Source: Pseudomonadota bacterium (GTDB taxonomy: Bacteria > Pseudomonadota > Gammaproteobacteria > Steroidobacterales > Steroidobacteraceae). From it: 64,000 bases of DNA. The notes beneath the pieces were generated by a model. The model had not been told where the DNA came from. It did no database searches and was given only the letters and a program-made list of their open reading frames with translations. The DNA lies in NCBI GenBank assembly GCA_018241505.1, contig JAFEDS010000014.1, positions 22,125-86,124 on the forward strand, read 5' to 3'. The translations under genes were made by a program, and so were the position numbers. Below are positions 42,762-52,600 of the stretch, piece by piece. Position 1 is the first letter of the stretch. Each line of letters starts with the position of its first letter.

Positions 42762-45215
42762 TTGGAATCGCGCCCGATGGTGGAGGGTTTGCTGGCGCTT
42801 CGTGGACAACCGCCGGCGGTTGACACCACGACCGCCGAATCCGTCGCGCTCGATCTTTACGGCTTGACCGCGCGCGCAACACCTCTCGAAGGCGAGCGCG
42901 ACCGCAATTTCAGACTCGATACTTCTGACGGCCGACGGCTGGTGCTGAAGTTTATTGACCCTGAGGCTGATGAGGTTGTGGTCGACGGGCAATCGGCCGC
43001 GTTGGCCCATATCGCGGCGACGGCGCCGCTGTTGTCGGTGCCGCGGGTTGTGGGGACGCGGGGTGGAGAGTTGGTGGGGGTGGTGCCGCTGGCTGGCGGT
43101 GGCGCCGCGGCCGGCGGTGGCGTTGGCCGCGGAGGCCAAGGTAGCGCGGCGGTGTCATGCCGCGTGCGGTTGGTTAGCTTCGTGCCGGGTCGGCTCATGC
43201 AGGAGGTGCGATCGCCGGCGCCGGCGGGCCTGTTGCGGTCGGTGGGCACGCGCATCGCCCATCTCGACCGCGCGCTCGTGGGATTCTTCCACCCTGCCCT
43301 CGCGCAACCCATTGCATGGGATGTACGCCGTGCGCATGCGCTGCTGCCGATGTTGGCCCACGTGCAGCCGCCGAAATTGCAGCGCACGCTTCGCGCCGCA
43401 TTGGATCCCCTCGAACAACTTCTGCAGCGAATGCGCGGCCTGCGCTCGCAGGCGATTCATGGCGACTGCCATGGCCGGAATCTATTGGTCAACAACGCTG
43501 GTGACGCGTGCGTCGGAATCATCGACCTGGGCGATATGATCCACGCGCCGTTGGCGCTGGAGATCGCTGTCACGATGGCGGAGCTGCTGACGGATGGCAA
43601 TGCGTCGTTGGACGAATTTCCAGAGCTGCTAACCGGTTATACGAGTTTGCAGCCCCTCGAGCGCGCTGACGTCGAGGTGCTGTACGACTTGATCACTGCG
43701 CGTGTTGCTCTGGGAGTGTTGATTCAGGTATGGCGGGAGCGGGATGGCGCGCAGACTGGCAGTGATCTCGCCACCGCATCAGAAGCGGTTCTGGAGGAAC
43801 TGGCTTCACGCGGCAAAGAAGACCTGACGCAGCAGTGGCTAGACGCGACGGGCATCCAATCAGTACGCATGGGCCGCAGGCGCGTCGTACCCGCCGACCT
43901 TGTCCGGCGTCGACACAACGCGCTCGGCGCAAATGCTGAGCTATCGTACGACCAACCACTCCATCTAGTGCGCGGCGAAGGCGTATGGGTATTCACCTCC
44001 GATGCCGAACGACTACTCGACGTTTACAACAACGTTCCGCATGTTGGTCACGCGCACCCCGCCGTAGTTGCTGCCATCGCGAACCAGGCGAAACGCATCG
44101 CGAGCAATACTCGGTACCTGGATACTCGGATTATCGAGTATGTAGAGCGGTTGACCGAGACGCTGCCGCCTGATCTCGATGCGTGCTTGTTCGTCAACTC
44201 GGGAAGCGAAGCGAACGACATCGCGTGGCGCATGGCGAAGTCGCACACGGGGCACGAGGGGGCGCTCGTGATGACGTTCGCCTATCACGGCATCACCGAT
44301 GCAGTCACTGCGTTGTCACCGGCGATATGTGCGAGAGTGCCGCCATACGTGGAGCAGATCGCGGCACCGAAGATGGCGCCAAACGACAACGCGGCCGCCA
44401 GCACAACCGGCGCCGCCATCGCGGCCACCAGCACAACCAGCACCGCCACCGCGCCCCTCGCGGGAGCTGACATTGCTAACGTCATCGCGGCCACCGCGGA
44501 AGCCGATGTAACCAACGCCATCGCGCGTCTCAATTCGCGTGGCTTCCAACCCGCTGCGCTCATGATAGACAGCGCCCTAACCAGCACCGGCATCTACGAT
44601 CCGCCTCCCGCCTGGATCGCCCCCATCGCCGCAGCAGTGCGAAAGGCTGGCGGCCTGATCATCGGCGATGAAGTGCAATTTGGCCTCGGCAGGTCAGGCT
44701 CGCACTTCTGGGGCTTCACGAGACGTGGTTATCACCCCGACATTGTGACGCTCGGAAAGCCAGTCGGAAATGGCTACCCGCTAGGTGTAGTCATCACGAG
44801 GCGCGCGCTGCTCGAAAAGTTTCAGCGCGACACGGGCTTCTTCTCCACCTTCGGTGGAAACCCTGTCGCCGCGGCGGCGGGGTTGGCTGTATTAGATGTG
44901 CTGGACAAAGAGCGCCTGGTCGAGAACGCGCGAACGACAGGCGACTACTTCGCTCGAAGGTTGAAAGAGCTGGCACAAACGCAGCCCGCGATTCGCGAGG
45001 TGCGCGGTTGTGGTTTGATGATCGGGGTGGAGCTGACCGACCGAGCGACAACGAAGTATGTTGTCAACGGGCTGAGAGAACGCGGTGTGTTGACTGGCTC
45101 CGAAGGGCCGCTGGGCAATGTGTTGAAGCTGCGTCCGCCCATGCCATTTCGCATGGAACATGTGGAAATTGTGGTTGAGGCGCTGAACGCGACGCTGTCG
45201 GCCAGCCGCCCGTAA
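42762..45215 (+). CDS. Phosphotransferase (APH)-class III aminotransferase fusion
   Basis: An 817-residue bifunctional enzyme. Residues about 25-345 form an aminoglycoside/hydroxylysine-kinase-like phosphotransferase with Brenner motif HGDCHGRN at 233-240 and IDLGD at 254-258. Residues about 375-810 form a class III PLP fold close to ethanolamine-phosphate/phosphohydroxylysine phospho-lyases, with D636-E-V-Q and Schiff-base K666 in TLGKPVGNG. Together they could phosphorylate an amino alcohol and then eliminate phosphate. Many bacterial homologues carry a peptidase M23 domain between the two halves; it is absent here. Gly/Ala- and Thr/Ala-rich inserts interrupt both domains (about 111-130 and 540-570). 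TTG start behind GAGG; ATG at 42777 is an alternative. Confidence 0.87.
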   Translation: MESRPMVEGLLALRGQPPAVDTTTAESVALDLYGLTARATPLEGERDRNFRLDTSDGRRLVLKFIDPEADEVVVDGQSAALAHIAATAPLLSVPRVVGTRGGELVGVVPLAGGGAAAGGGVGRGGQGSAAVSCRVRLVSFVPGRLMQEVRSPAPAGLLRSVGTRIAHLDRALVGFFHPALAQPIAWDVRRAHALLPMLAHVQPPKLQRTLRAALDPLEQLLQRMRGLRSQAIHGDCHGRNLLVNNAGDACVGIIDLGDMIHAPLALEIAVTMAELLTDGNASLDEFPELLTGYTSLQPLERADVEVLYDLITARVALGVLIQVWRERDGAQTGSDLATASEAVLEELASRGKEDLTQQWLDATGIQSVRMGRRRVVPADLVRRRHNALGANAELSYDQPLHLVRGEGVWVFTSDAERLLDVYNNVPHVGHAHPAVVAAIANQAKRIASNTRYLDTRIIEYVERLTETLPPDLDACLFVNSGSEANDIAWRMAKSHTGHEGALVMTFAYHGITDAVTALSPAICARVPPYVEQIAAPKMAPNDNAAASTTGAAIAATSTTSTATAPLAGADIANVIAATAEADVTNAIARLNSRGFQPAALMIDSALTSTGIYDPPPAWIAPIAAAVRKAGGLIIGDEVQFGLGRSGSHFWGFTRRGYHPDIVTLGKPVGNGYPLGVVITRRALLEKFQRDTGFFSTFGGNPVAAAAGLAVLDVLDKERLVENARTTGDYFARRLKELAQTQPAIREVRGCGLMIGVELTDRATTKYVVNGLRERGVLTGSEGPLGNVLKLRPPMPFRMEHVEIVVEALNATLSASRP

Positions 45216-45237
45216 CCTCACGCGGCACCGCAGACCG

Positions 45238-45303
45238 CGGGCCAAACGCGCCGCATGCCGCGACAAATCACCCGCTACCCAGATCCCGGGCCAAACGCGC
45301 CGC
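45238..45303. repeat. 17-bp direct repeat between convergent genes
   Basis: CGGGCCAAACGCGCCGC occurs at 45238-45254 and again at 45287-45303, a 49-base period, in the 100-bp gap between the convergent fusion-enzyme and proline iminopeptidase genes. Flanking bases are partly similar too (CAGACCG / CAGATCC). Possibly a local duplication near the transcript ends. Confidence 0.8.
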
Positions 45304-45315
45304 CGCCATAGCTAC

Positions 45316-46275
45316 TCACGCCGACGGGATACGCAGCCCGTCCATAATCGTTACCAACTGCGCTCGAATCCCGGGCTCGAAGGCCGAATGCCCGGCATCC
45401 TCAATAATATGCAACGTCGATTCAGGCCACGCCTCATGCAGCGCCACCGCCGTAATCGGCGGGCACAGCAAATCATACTTACCCTGCACTATCGCGCACG
45501 GAATGTGCCGAATCCGTTCCACCCCCCGCATGAGGGCGTCATTGGGCACAAACTGATTCGACCTCATGTAGTGCACTTCCAGCCGTGCCAATCCAACGGC
45601 GGACGGCGACGCAGTCGTGCTCGCAGTCGGGGCGCTGGCAGTAGCAGCAGACCGCAGGCTCACGCTCTTAGCTTCGTAGCCCGCCCATGAGTTCGCCGCG
45701 GCGGCTCGGATCTCCGGCAACTCATGATTCAACTGTGTCCAGTAGCCATCGCATAGATCGCCCCGAAGCGATTCGGGCAGGAACTCCACAAACTCTTTCC
45801 AAGCCTGCGGCGCGAATTTCTGGATTCCGCGCACAAACCAATCCACCTCGTACGCCTGTAGCAGGAAGATCCCGCGCAGTGTCAGACTCAAGCAGGCCGG
45901 TGGATGTGTTTGCGCGTACGCGAGCGCGAGCGTGGAGCCCCACGAACCGCCGAAGACGTGCCATTGGGAAATCTTCAACATCTCGCGCAGCGCCTCAATA
46001 TCGCGCACGAGATGGGCTGTCGTGTTGCTTCTCGTTTCGCCATGAGGCGTGGATCGACCCGCGCCGCGCTGATCGAATAACACGATCCGGTAATATTGCG
46101 GATCGAAGAAGCGCCGATGTTCAGGCGAGCATCCCGCACCGGGGCCGCCATGGAGAAACAATACGGGGACCCCGGACGGGTTGCCGCACTCTTCCCAATA
46201 GATGGTGTGGAGGTCGTCTACGGGCAGACGACCGTTGCGATAAGGCTCAATAGCCGGATAGAGGTCGCCCTTCAC
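45316..46275 (-). CDS. pip: Proline iminopeptidase
   Basis: A 319-residue alpha/beta-hydrolase that releases N-terminal proline from peptides. The N-terminus (YPAIEPYRNGRLPVDDLHTIYW) and LFLHGGPGAGCSPEHRRFFDP are family signatures; the nucleophile elbow is GGSWGS with S111; the late histidine is in DAGHSAFEPG and the aspartate in GKYDLLCPP. An unusual Ala/Ser/Thr-rich insert lies at about 204-230, in the cap domain. GTG start only three bases after the stop of the Rieske gene, so both are in one mRNA. Cytoplasmic. It complements the prolyl oligopeptidase at 11516 in proline-peptide use. Confidence 0.94.
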   Translation of the reverse strand: MKGDLYPAIEPYRNGRLPVDDLHTIYWEECGNPSGVPVLFLHGGPGAGCSPEHRRFFDPQYYRIVLFDQRGAGRSTPHGETRSNTTAHLVRDIEALREMLKISQWHVFGGSWGSTLALAYAQTHPPACLSLTLRGIFLLQAYEVDWFVRGIQKFAPQAWKEFVEFLPESLRGDLCDGYWTQLNHELPEIRAAAANSWAGYEAKSVSLRSAATASAPTASTTASPSAVGLARLEVHYMRSNQFVPNDALMRGVERIRHIPCAIVQGKYDLLCPPITAVALHEAWPESTLHIIEDAGHSAFEPGIRAQLVTIMDGLRIPSA

Positions 46276-46278
46276 CGG

Positions 46279-47538
46279 TCAGATTTTCAGTCCCGCTCGC
46301 ATCCGCTCATCATACCAGCGATGGAACATGTCGACCAAAAACTCCGTGGAGCTGAGGGGTCCAGGGACGTACTCAGGGCTCGCGGTGCCGAGCTGGGTCT
46401 CCGCGACGAACTGCGCATCCTGGTGATTCGTGGCGTTCCAGACCTGCGTCAGCTTCTCGAGGTCGTAGTCCTTCCCTTCTTCCGCATCGGCGTTCACGAG
46501 CCAGGTGGTCCGTACCAGTGTGTGCGAGGAATCGATTGGGAAGACGGCAAAAGTCAGAATGTGATCGCTCAGGAAGTGGAACCAGGCATTGGGTTGTGTA
46601 TGCAGGTGCAGTGATCCGAGGCGCCGCTCAGTGAGCGACCCCAGCAACTTCGTGCAGGCGACCTTGGTGTCGACCGTCATGGACTCACCGGCTCCTTCGA
46701 GCACCAGCCGCTCCGTCCGAAATCCCGTGGGTCGGCCGTGGAGCGCTTCGATCCGCTGCCACGGCACGCCAGCGCGATTCCAACTCTCCATCGCCAGCCG
46801 CCGCGACTCTTCGTAACGAAGATAGACCCTGCGCTCTTCCTCCGACAGCGTCGCCGGGTCGATGTCACCGAGAAAGTGGAACAGTGAATTCAACAGCTCA
46901 GGGTGACCGCCGCAATGGAAGCACTCACGGTTGTTTTCCATGGTGAGCTTCCAGTTACCCCGCTCAATCAGGTCGACTTGTTTGGCGACCTTGGTGCGCG
47001 CCACGGCGTGCCCGGCCAGATAGGGCGTGACCCGGGCCGACAGATCTTCGAAATCGGCGGGCGGATTTTCCGCAACACACACAAACAGCAGGCCGGACAG
47101 GTTGCGCAAATGAACCGGCTTCAGCCGCAGGCCCCGCGCCAGCTCCACATCATTCCCCGGCCCGCAATCCACCACATTGCCGGACTGGTCGTAGCCCCAG
47201 CGATGGTACGGGCAAACTATCTTCGATCCGACGACACCGGACTCCTGTTGGAGGATCCGCGAGCCGCGATGGCGGCAGGTGTTGTGGAACGCGGCAACAG
47301 AGCCATCGTCCTGGCGCAAAATGAAGATCGGATACGGCCCGATCTGATACGCCTTGTAGTCCCCTGCTTCGGGAATTTCGGCCTCACTGGCTACAAACAG
47401 CCAGTGCCGGGCGAAGATGTGCTCGAGGTCGGCGGCATAGACCCGCTCGTCCCTGAAGAATGCACTGGGGAGTGCATATCCCGGGCGGCGGGAGTCAAGA
47501 AGGGCGGCGATGTAGGTACGCGGGTTGAAGTCGTCCAT
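46279..47538 (-). CDS. Rieske aromatic-ring-hydroxylating-type oxygenase alpha subunit, GbcA-like
   Basis: A 419-residue Rieske non-heme iron oxygenase. The Rieske cluster ligands are C88-x-H90 and C109-x2-H112 (CRHRG, CPYHRW). The mononuclear iron site is in ENNRECFHCGGHPEL with H208 and H212. That ENNREC-x-H pattern is typical of the GbcA/stachydrine/carnitine N-demethylase branch rather than ring dioxygenases, so oxidative demethylation of a quaternary amine is the best guess. The ATG at 47538 gives the normal N-terminus. No GbcB-type reductase is adjacent; electrons must come from elsewhere. Co-transcribed with proline iminopeptidase, which would fit a proline-betaine-like substrate, but this is inference. 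Confidence 0.88.
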   Translation of the reverse strand: MDDFNPRTYIAALLDSRRPGYALPSAFFRDERVYAADLEHIFARHWLFVASEAEIPEAGDYKAYQIGPYPIFILRQDDGSVAAFHNTCRHRGSRILQQESGVVGSKIVCPYHRWGYDQSGNVVDCGPGNDVELARGLRLKPVHLRNLSGLLFVCVAENPPADFEDLSARVTPYLAGHAVARTKVAKQVDLIERGNWKLTMENNRECFHCGGHPELLNSLFHFLGDIDPATLSEEERRVYLRYEESRRLAMESWNRAGVPWQRIEALHGRPTGFRTERLVLEGAGESMTVDTKVACTKLLGSLTERRLGSLHLHTQPNAWFHFLSDHILTFAVFPIDSSHTLVRTTWLVNADAEEGKDYDLEKLTQVWNATNHQDAQFVAETQLGTASPEYVPGPLSSTEFLVDMFHRWYDERMRAGLKI

Positions 47539-47641
47539 GCCGCCAAGCGTACACACCCGGGGGCGCCAGCCAAGCAAGAAAATCTATATGCCCCCAGCGA
47601 AAAAAGTCACACGGCGCCGTAGGCGCCTACGCACAGAAGCA

Positions 47642-47710
47642 GCCGGCAAAAACCACGCTTTTTGCCGGCGGAAAAGGGACCTAGGCTCCGCGCGGCCAGT
47701 GCCGCGCCAA
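47642..47710. repeat. Two-hairpin dispersed repeat, copy 1
   Basis: Between the Rieske gene and the upstream GGDEF-EAL gene. An 11-bp perfect stem GCCGGCAAAAA / TTTTTGCCGGC (47642-47652 / 47659-47669, loop CCACGC) is followed by GCGCGGC / GCCGCGC (47690-47696 / 47701-47707, loop CAGT). The 27 bases 47684-47710 are identical, in inverted orientation, to 62970-62996, and the A/T-stem part also matches copy 2. A further palindrome GGCGCC-GTA-GGCGCC sits just to the left. Candidate REP-like element and possible transcript-end structure for the GGDEF-EAL gene. Confidence 0.75.
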
Positions 47711-47715
47711 ATAAC

Positions 47716-49545
47716 CTAAACGCAGGCGACCGCCCCACTCCTCAGCAGATCGTTCAGCGGCGCAGGCCGGTGCAGCAGGAACCCCTGTGCATAGTCGATC
47801 CCCAGGGTGCGCAATTTGGCCAGCACCTCCGGCCGGTCCACGAACTCGGCAACCGTTTTGACGCCGACGACCCGGGCCACTTCGGCAAAGCAGCGTACGG
47901 CCGCCTCATCCAGGGGGTCATCGACCACATCCTGCACGAACTGGCCGTCAATCTTCAGGTAATCCACCGGCAGGTTCTTCAGATAGCCGAACGAGGAAGC
48001 ACCGGAGCCGAAATCGTCCAATGCCACCGCGACTCCCAGCGCCCGAATCCGGGCAATGAAGGCAGCGGCATCGCCAAGGTTTGTCACCGCGGCGGTTTCC
48101 GTGATTTCAACGCACACCTGCTGGCAGATGCGGGGACCGGCCTCGCGGAACGATTCAATGGCGTGCCGATGGAACGCTCGGTCGCCAATGGAGTGACCGG
48201 ACAAGTTGATGGACAGCGTGTGAATTGCAAGCGGATCGGGAAGTGCCTCGAGCCACGCGAGCGCGTGCTGCATCACCCACCTGTCGATCCGCGAAGCCAG
48301 ATGGAAGCGCTCCGCGGCAGGAAGGAACGCACCCGGCGGCACGAGATCGCCGTCATCCTGCACCATCCGGAGCAAGGCTTCTGCCCGGATGCCGTGCGAT
48401 CGTTTGCCGAGCTCTTCAATACGCTGGGCAAACAATACAAACTGGTCGTTGTCCAGCGCTTGTTCGATGCGCATCGCCCATTGCATCTCGCCGGCGCGCA
48501 CGCGGATGGCGGTATCCGTGTCAAACCACAGGTGAACGCGGTTTCGACCGCCCTCTTTCGCCGCATAGCAGGAGGCATCAGCCGCCTGCATGATGGCGGC
48601 CGCGGTCGTCCAACGATCATCGACCGGCACCAGTCCGATGCTCACGCCCACACGAAAACTTCGCTCATCGTGCATGAAGCGGAATGTCGCCATCGCATCG
48701 CAGATCTGCTGGGCGACGCGCTGGGCCTGCTCCGCCGAGCAGTGCTCGAGGATGATCGCAAACTCATCGCCGCCGAGGCGTGCAAGGGTGTCGCGCGTGC
48801 GAATGGCATCGGCAAACAACTTGCCAACCTGTTGCAGGAGCTGGTCACCGATCGCGTGGCCACAGGAATCATTCACCAACTTGAACTGATCGATGTCGAT
48901 ATATAACAGTGCGTGCTCGCTGCGATCTTCGGCCGCCTTCTGCAACACGCGGCGCAGCCGGGACTCAAACTCGCTGCGATTTACCAGGCCTGTCAACGCG
49001 TCATGCGTGGCGTGGTAGTGCATCTCACCGGACGCTTCACTCAACAGGTGGATGGCCCGTCGGCCTTTCAACGCCGCGGCCGCCGCCCGAGCTAGCCGTT
49101 GCAGCAGGTCGAGCTGTTCCGTGGTTAGTTTGTGAGGCGCCCGATCGATGACGCACAACGAACCGACACAGGCGCCGTCATCGAGACGAATCGGCGCTCC
49201 GGCATAAAAACGAATCTGGGGCCCGCCAACGACCAGTGGATTGTCGGCGAAACGCGGATCGCGCGATGCATCCTCAACCTCCATGACCTCGTCCTGGAGG
49301 ATCGTATGAGCGCAGAACGCCGCGTCGCGTGAAGTCTCGGTAATGCCGGGCAGGCCCATGTTGGCCTTGAACCATTGCCGGTGGGTATCCACCAGGCTGA
49401 GCAGCGATATGGGCGTTCCGGCAATGTATGCTGCGGCGCGCACCAACGCGTCGAATGGGTCCTCGGGCGCACTATCGAGCACGTCGAGCGCGTGCAGTGA
49501 AGCCAGTCGGGATTGTTCGTTATCGGGCTTCTTTGCCGTCAGCAT
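47716..49545 (-). CDS. GAF-GGDEF-EAL c-di-GMP enzyme
   Basis: A 609-residue cytoplasmic protein. GAF domain about residues 20-165 (FDALVRAAAYIAGTPISLLS, AAFCAHTIL); GGDEF about 170-340 with intact GGDEF in LARLGGDEFAIILE and an RxxD inhibitory site (RTRD) five residues before it; EAL about 350-600. In the EAL domain the EAL motif, the INLSG asparagine, VEITET, DDFGSG, KIDG and AQGF are kept, but the usual EGVE reads EFVD, so phosphodiesterase activity is likely but less certain. The protein could be bifunctional. ATG at 49545. It faces the hybrid kinase gene across 127 bp. Confidence 0.91.
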   Translation of the reverse strand: MLTAKKPDNEQSRLASLHALDVLDSAPEDPFDALVRAAAYIAGTPISLLSLVDTHRQWFKANMGLPGITETSRDAAFCAHTILQDEVMEVEDASRDPRFADNPLVVGGPQIRFYAGAPIRLDDGACVGSLCVIDRAPHKLTTEQLDLLQRLARAAAAALKGRRAIHLLSEASGEMHYHATHDALTGLVNRSEFESRLRRVLQKAAEDRSEHALLYIDIDQFKLVNDSCGHAIGDQLLQQVGKLFADAIRTRDTLARLGGDEFAIILEHCSAEQAQRVAQQICDAMATFRFMHDERSFRVGVSIGLVPVDDRWTTAAAIMQAADASCYAAKEGGRNRVHLWFDTDTAIRVRAGEMQWAMRIEQALDNDQFVLFAQRIEELGKRSHGIRAEALLRMVQDDGDLVPPGAFLPAAERFHLASRIDRWVMQHALAWLEALPDPLAIHTLSINLSGHSIGDRAFHRHAIESFREAGPRICQQVCVEITETAAVTNLGDAAAFIARIRALGVAVALDDFGSGASSFGYLKNLPVDYLKIDGQFVQDVVDDPLDEAAVRCFAEVARVVGVKTVAEFVDRPEVLAKLRTLGIDYAQGFLLHRPAPLNDLLRSGAVACV

Positions 49546-49672
49546 GTGCCAGGGTTCCTATCCCCAGGCGCGATTCTCGGCTGCCGGTCGGGGGAGCCGC
49601 ACTCGATTACGTCACATTGGCAGTGTTCCACCCGTAAGATGTGCCCTAGGTGCAACACAAGGCAGGATCGTA

Positions 49673-52600
49673 ATGAGCGAGGCCTCTTCGGGTGTAGAAG
49701 CTGAGTTCAGGGGCGGACCGCGCAGCGGAGCGCCTCTGCCACCCGGGCCGCTACTGGCTTATGTGCTGAAGGTGGCCGCGGTCGCCTTTATCGCATTGTT
49801 GACCTGGCAATCCCTGAAGGCTCGCTCCGTTGCTGCTGTGCGTGTCACGCACACGCTTCAGGTTTTAGAGCAACTCCAGCAGATCATGTCGCTAGCCAAG
49901 GACGCGGAAACGGGACAGAGAGGTTACCTCCTGACGGGGGAAGACCAGTACCTCGAACCCTTCAACAACGCCAAGTCACAGTTTCCAGAGGAGATGCGCA
50001 AGGCGTTCGACCTGGTCGACGCAGACCCGGTACAGGTGCAGCGGCTCAAGAACCTCGACCAGGCGGTCAAGGACAAGTTTGCAGAACTGGATCAGACGGT
50101 GGCGTTACGCGGCAAGGGTGAAACCTCATCAGCTCTCTCCGTGGTTCGCACCGATAAAGGCAAAGTGCTCATGGACCGCATCCGGTCCGTGGTGACCACC
50201 ATGTCCGCCAGCGAGCGTTCGGCCCTTACGGAAAAGGAGGACGCCTGGCAGCACGCGGAGTTCATCTCGTCCGCGGTGACATTTGGCGGCTCAACCCTCC
50301 TGATCATTCTCATTGGGTCCTCGGCCATCCTTACCTCACGTGACTATCGGGCCCGCCAAACACAGGCCTGGCTGCGTACGGGTCAGATGGCTTTCGGTCA
50401 GCGCATCCAGGGCGAACAACGCCTGGAGCGCCTCGGCGAACACGTCCTGACATTTCTTGGCTCGTTTCTCGGCGCCAAGGTCGGTGCTATGTACATAGCC
50501 GAAGGCGCGGGCGTGTTTCGGCGGTTCGCCGGCTATGCCATGGGGGCCGGCAGCGATGTTGTTCGTGCAGGTGAAGGACTGCTCGGCCAGGCAGCCAGGG
50601 ACAACCGCCCTATCCGTGTCGAGAATGTCCCGGAAGGCTACCTACCCATCACTTCAGCCCTGGGCCATGGTGCTCCGCGTGAAATCCTCATTGCCCCGGC
50701 AACGGTCGATGGCACGGTTCACGCCGTCGTCGAGCTCGGTTTCCTGCGTACGCTGCACACGGAGGACCTGGAGCTTTTGCACCGGGTGTCAGAAGCACTC
50801 GGTGTTGCCATTCGATCTTCCAAGGACCGTACCCGCCTCGAAGAGCTGTTGGAGGAAACCCAGCGCCAGGGTGAAGAGTTGCAGACCCAGCAGGAAGAGC
50901 TGCGTGTCAGCAACGAAGAGTTGGAAGTCCAATCGCGCACCTTGAAGGAGTCGCAGGCACAACTCCAGTCACAGCAGGTGGAGCTGGAGCAGACCAACTC
51001 GCAGTTGGAGGAACAGGCGCAATTGCTCGAGCACCAGAAGGACGACCTGTCGCGGGCCCAGGATGTGCTCACCGAACGGGCGGCGGAGCTCGAGCGGGCC
51101 AACCAGTACAAGAGCGAGTTCCTGGCGAACATGAGCCACGAGCTGCGCACGCCGCTGAATTCATCGCTGATTCTGGCGAAGATCCTGGCCGACAATCGCG
51201 GTGGCAATCTCACAGCCGAACAGATCAAGTACGCGCAGACCATCTCTTCCGCCGGCAACGATCTGCTGGCGATTATCAACGACATCCTCGATCTGTCGAA
51301 AATCGAAGCCGGTAAAGTGGACCTGGTACCCGAAACCGTGGTGGTGGCGCGGATTTTGGACGATCTGTCGCGCACGTTCCAACCGGTCGCGCAGAACAAG
51401 GGCCTCGGCTTCGAGATCGAAGTGGCGCCGGGTGCGCCCGATCGCATCGACACCGATCCGCAGCGGGTGGGCCAGATCCTGAAAAATCTGATTTCCAACG
51501 CCCTGAAGTTCACCGAGGCCGGGACGGTGACAGTGAGAGTGTTTGGGGGTACCAATAGAACGCTGTGCTTTGACGTACACGATACCGGTATTGGCGTGTC
51601 CGAGCATCAACGCGAAATCATTTTCGATGCATTCAGGCAGGCGGATGGCAGTACCCATCGCAAATACGGTGGTACGGGACTCGGGCTCACGATCTCGCGG
51701 GACCTGGCTCGCCTGTTAGGGGGTGACATCAGTGTTGTGAGCGCGCCGGGATCAGGCAGCACGTTCACCCTTACATTGCCGCTCGCCTATACACACAACG
51801 CCGAGGCGCGAGTCAGTCCGCTCGCCGCTGCACCAACAATGCCCGCAAGGTCGGTGGCACCCCCAGCGCCGCAACGGTTGGTGGAAGACGATTCGGAACG
51901 CATTCGAGCCGACTCGCGTTTGATCCTCATCGTGGAAGACGATCCGCCATTCGCCGCCATTTTGCGCGACCTGGCGCACGAGCAGGGTTTTCAGTGTGTC
52001 GTAACTCACACGGCCAACGACGCCCTCGCCGCGGTCGCCACCTACAGGCCGAAAGCCATTCTGCTCGATATGAACCTGCCCGACTATTCGGGTCTCGGTG
52101 TGCTGGACCAGCTCAAGCGCAACCCGCAGATGCGCCACATTCCCGTACACGTGGTATCGGTGGCGGACTACTCGCAGGAGGCCCTCGCAATGGGCGCGGT
52201 GGGCTACGCCATGAAACCCGTGAAGCGCGAGCAGTTGGCGGAAGCGCTCCAGAAGCTGGAGGCAAAATTCTCCCAGGGTGTCCGCAAAGTACTCGTCGTC
52301 GAAGACGATGAGCGCCAACGCGAGAGCATCCGCCATCTGCTGCAGAATGATGAGGTCGAGATCACCGCGGTACGAGCTGCGGCGGACGCCTTGTCACGCC
52401 TGCGCACGACCACTTTTGACTGCATGGTCATGGACCTCAACCTGCCCGACTTCAGCGGCTATGAGCTGTTGCAGAAAATGGCGGAGGCGGATGAAGTCGC
52501 CTTCCCACCGGTCATTGTCTACACCGGCCGCTCACTGACAGGGGATGAGGAACAACGCCTGCGGCGCTTCTCCAAGTCCATCATTGTCAAGGACGCCCGC

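Noticed and set aside
13735-47538. Pyrrolnitrin-like pathway linking the PrnB-like protein with the Rieske enzyme as a PrnD analogue
   Set aside because: The Rieske protein has the GbcA-type ENNREC iron site, lies over 30 kb away in another operon, and no halogenase is present.
47662-48906. Plus-strand frame opposite the GGDEF-EAL gene
   Set aside because: No domain signal; the minus strand holds GAF, GGDEF and EAL motifs in order.
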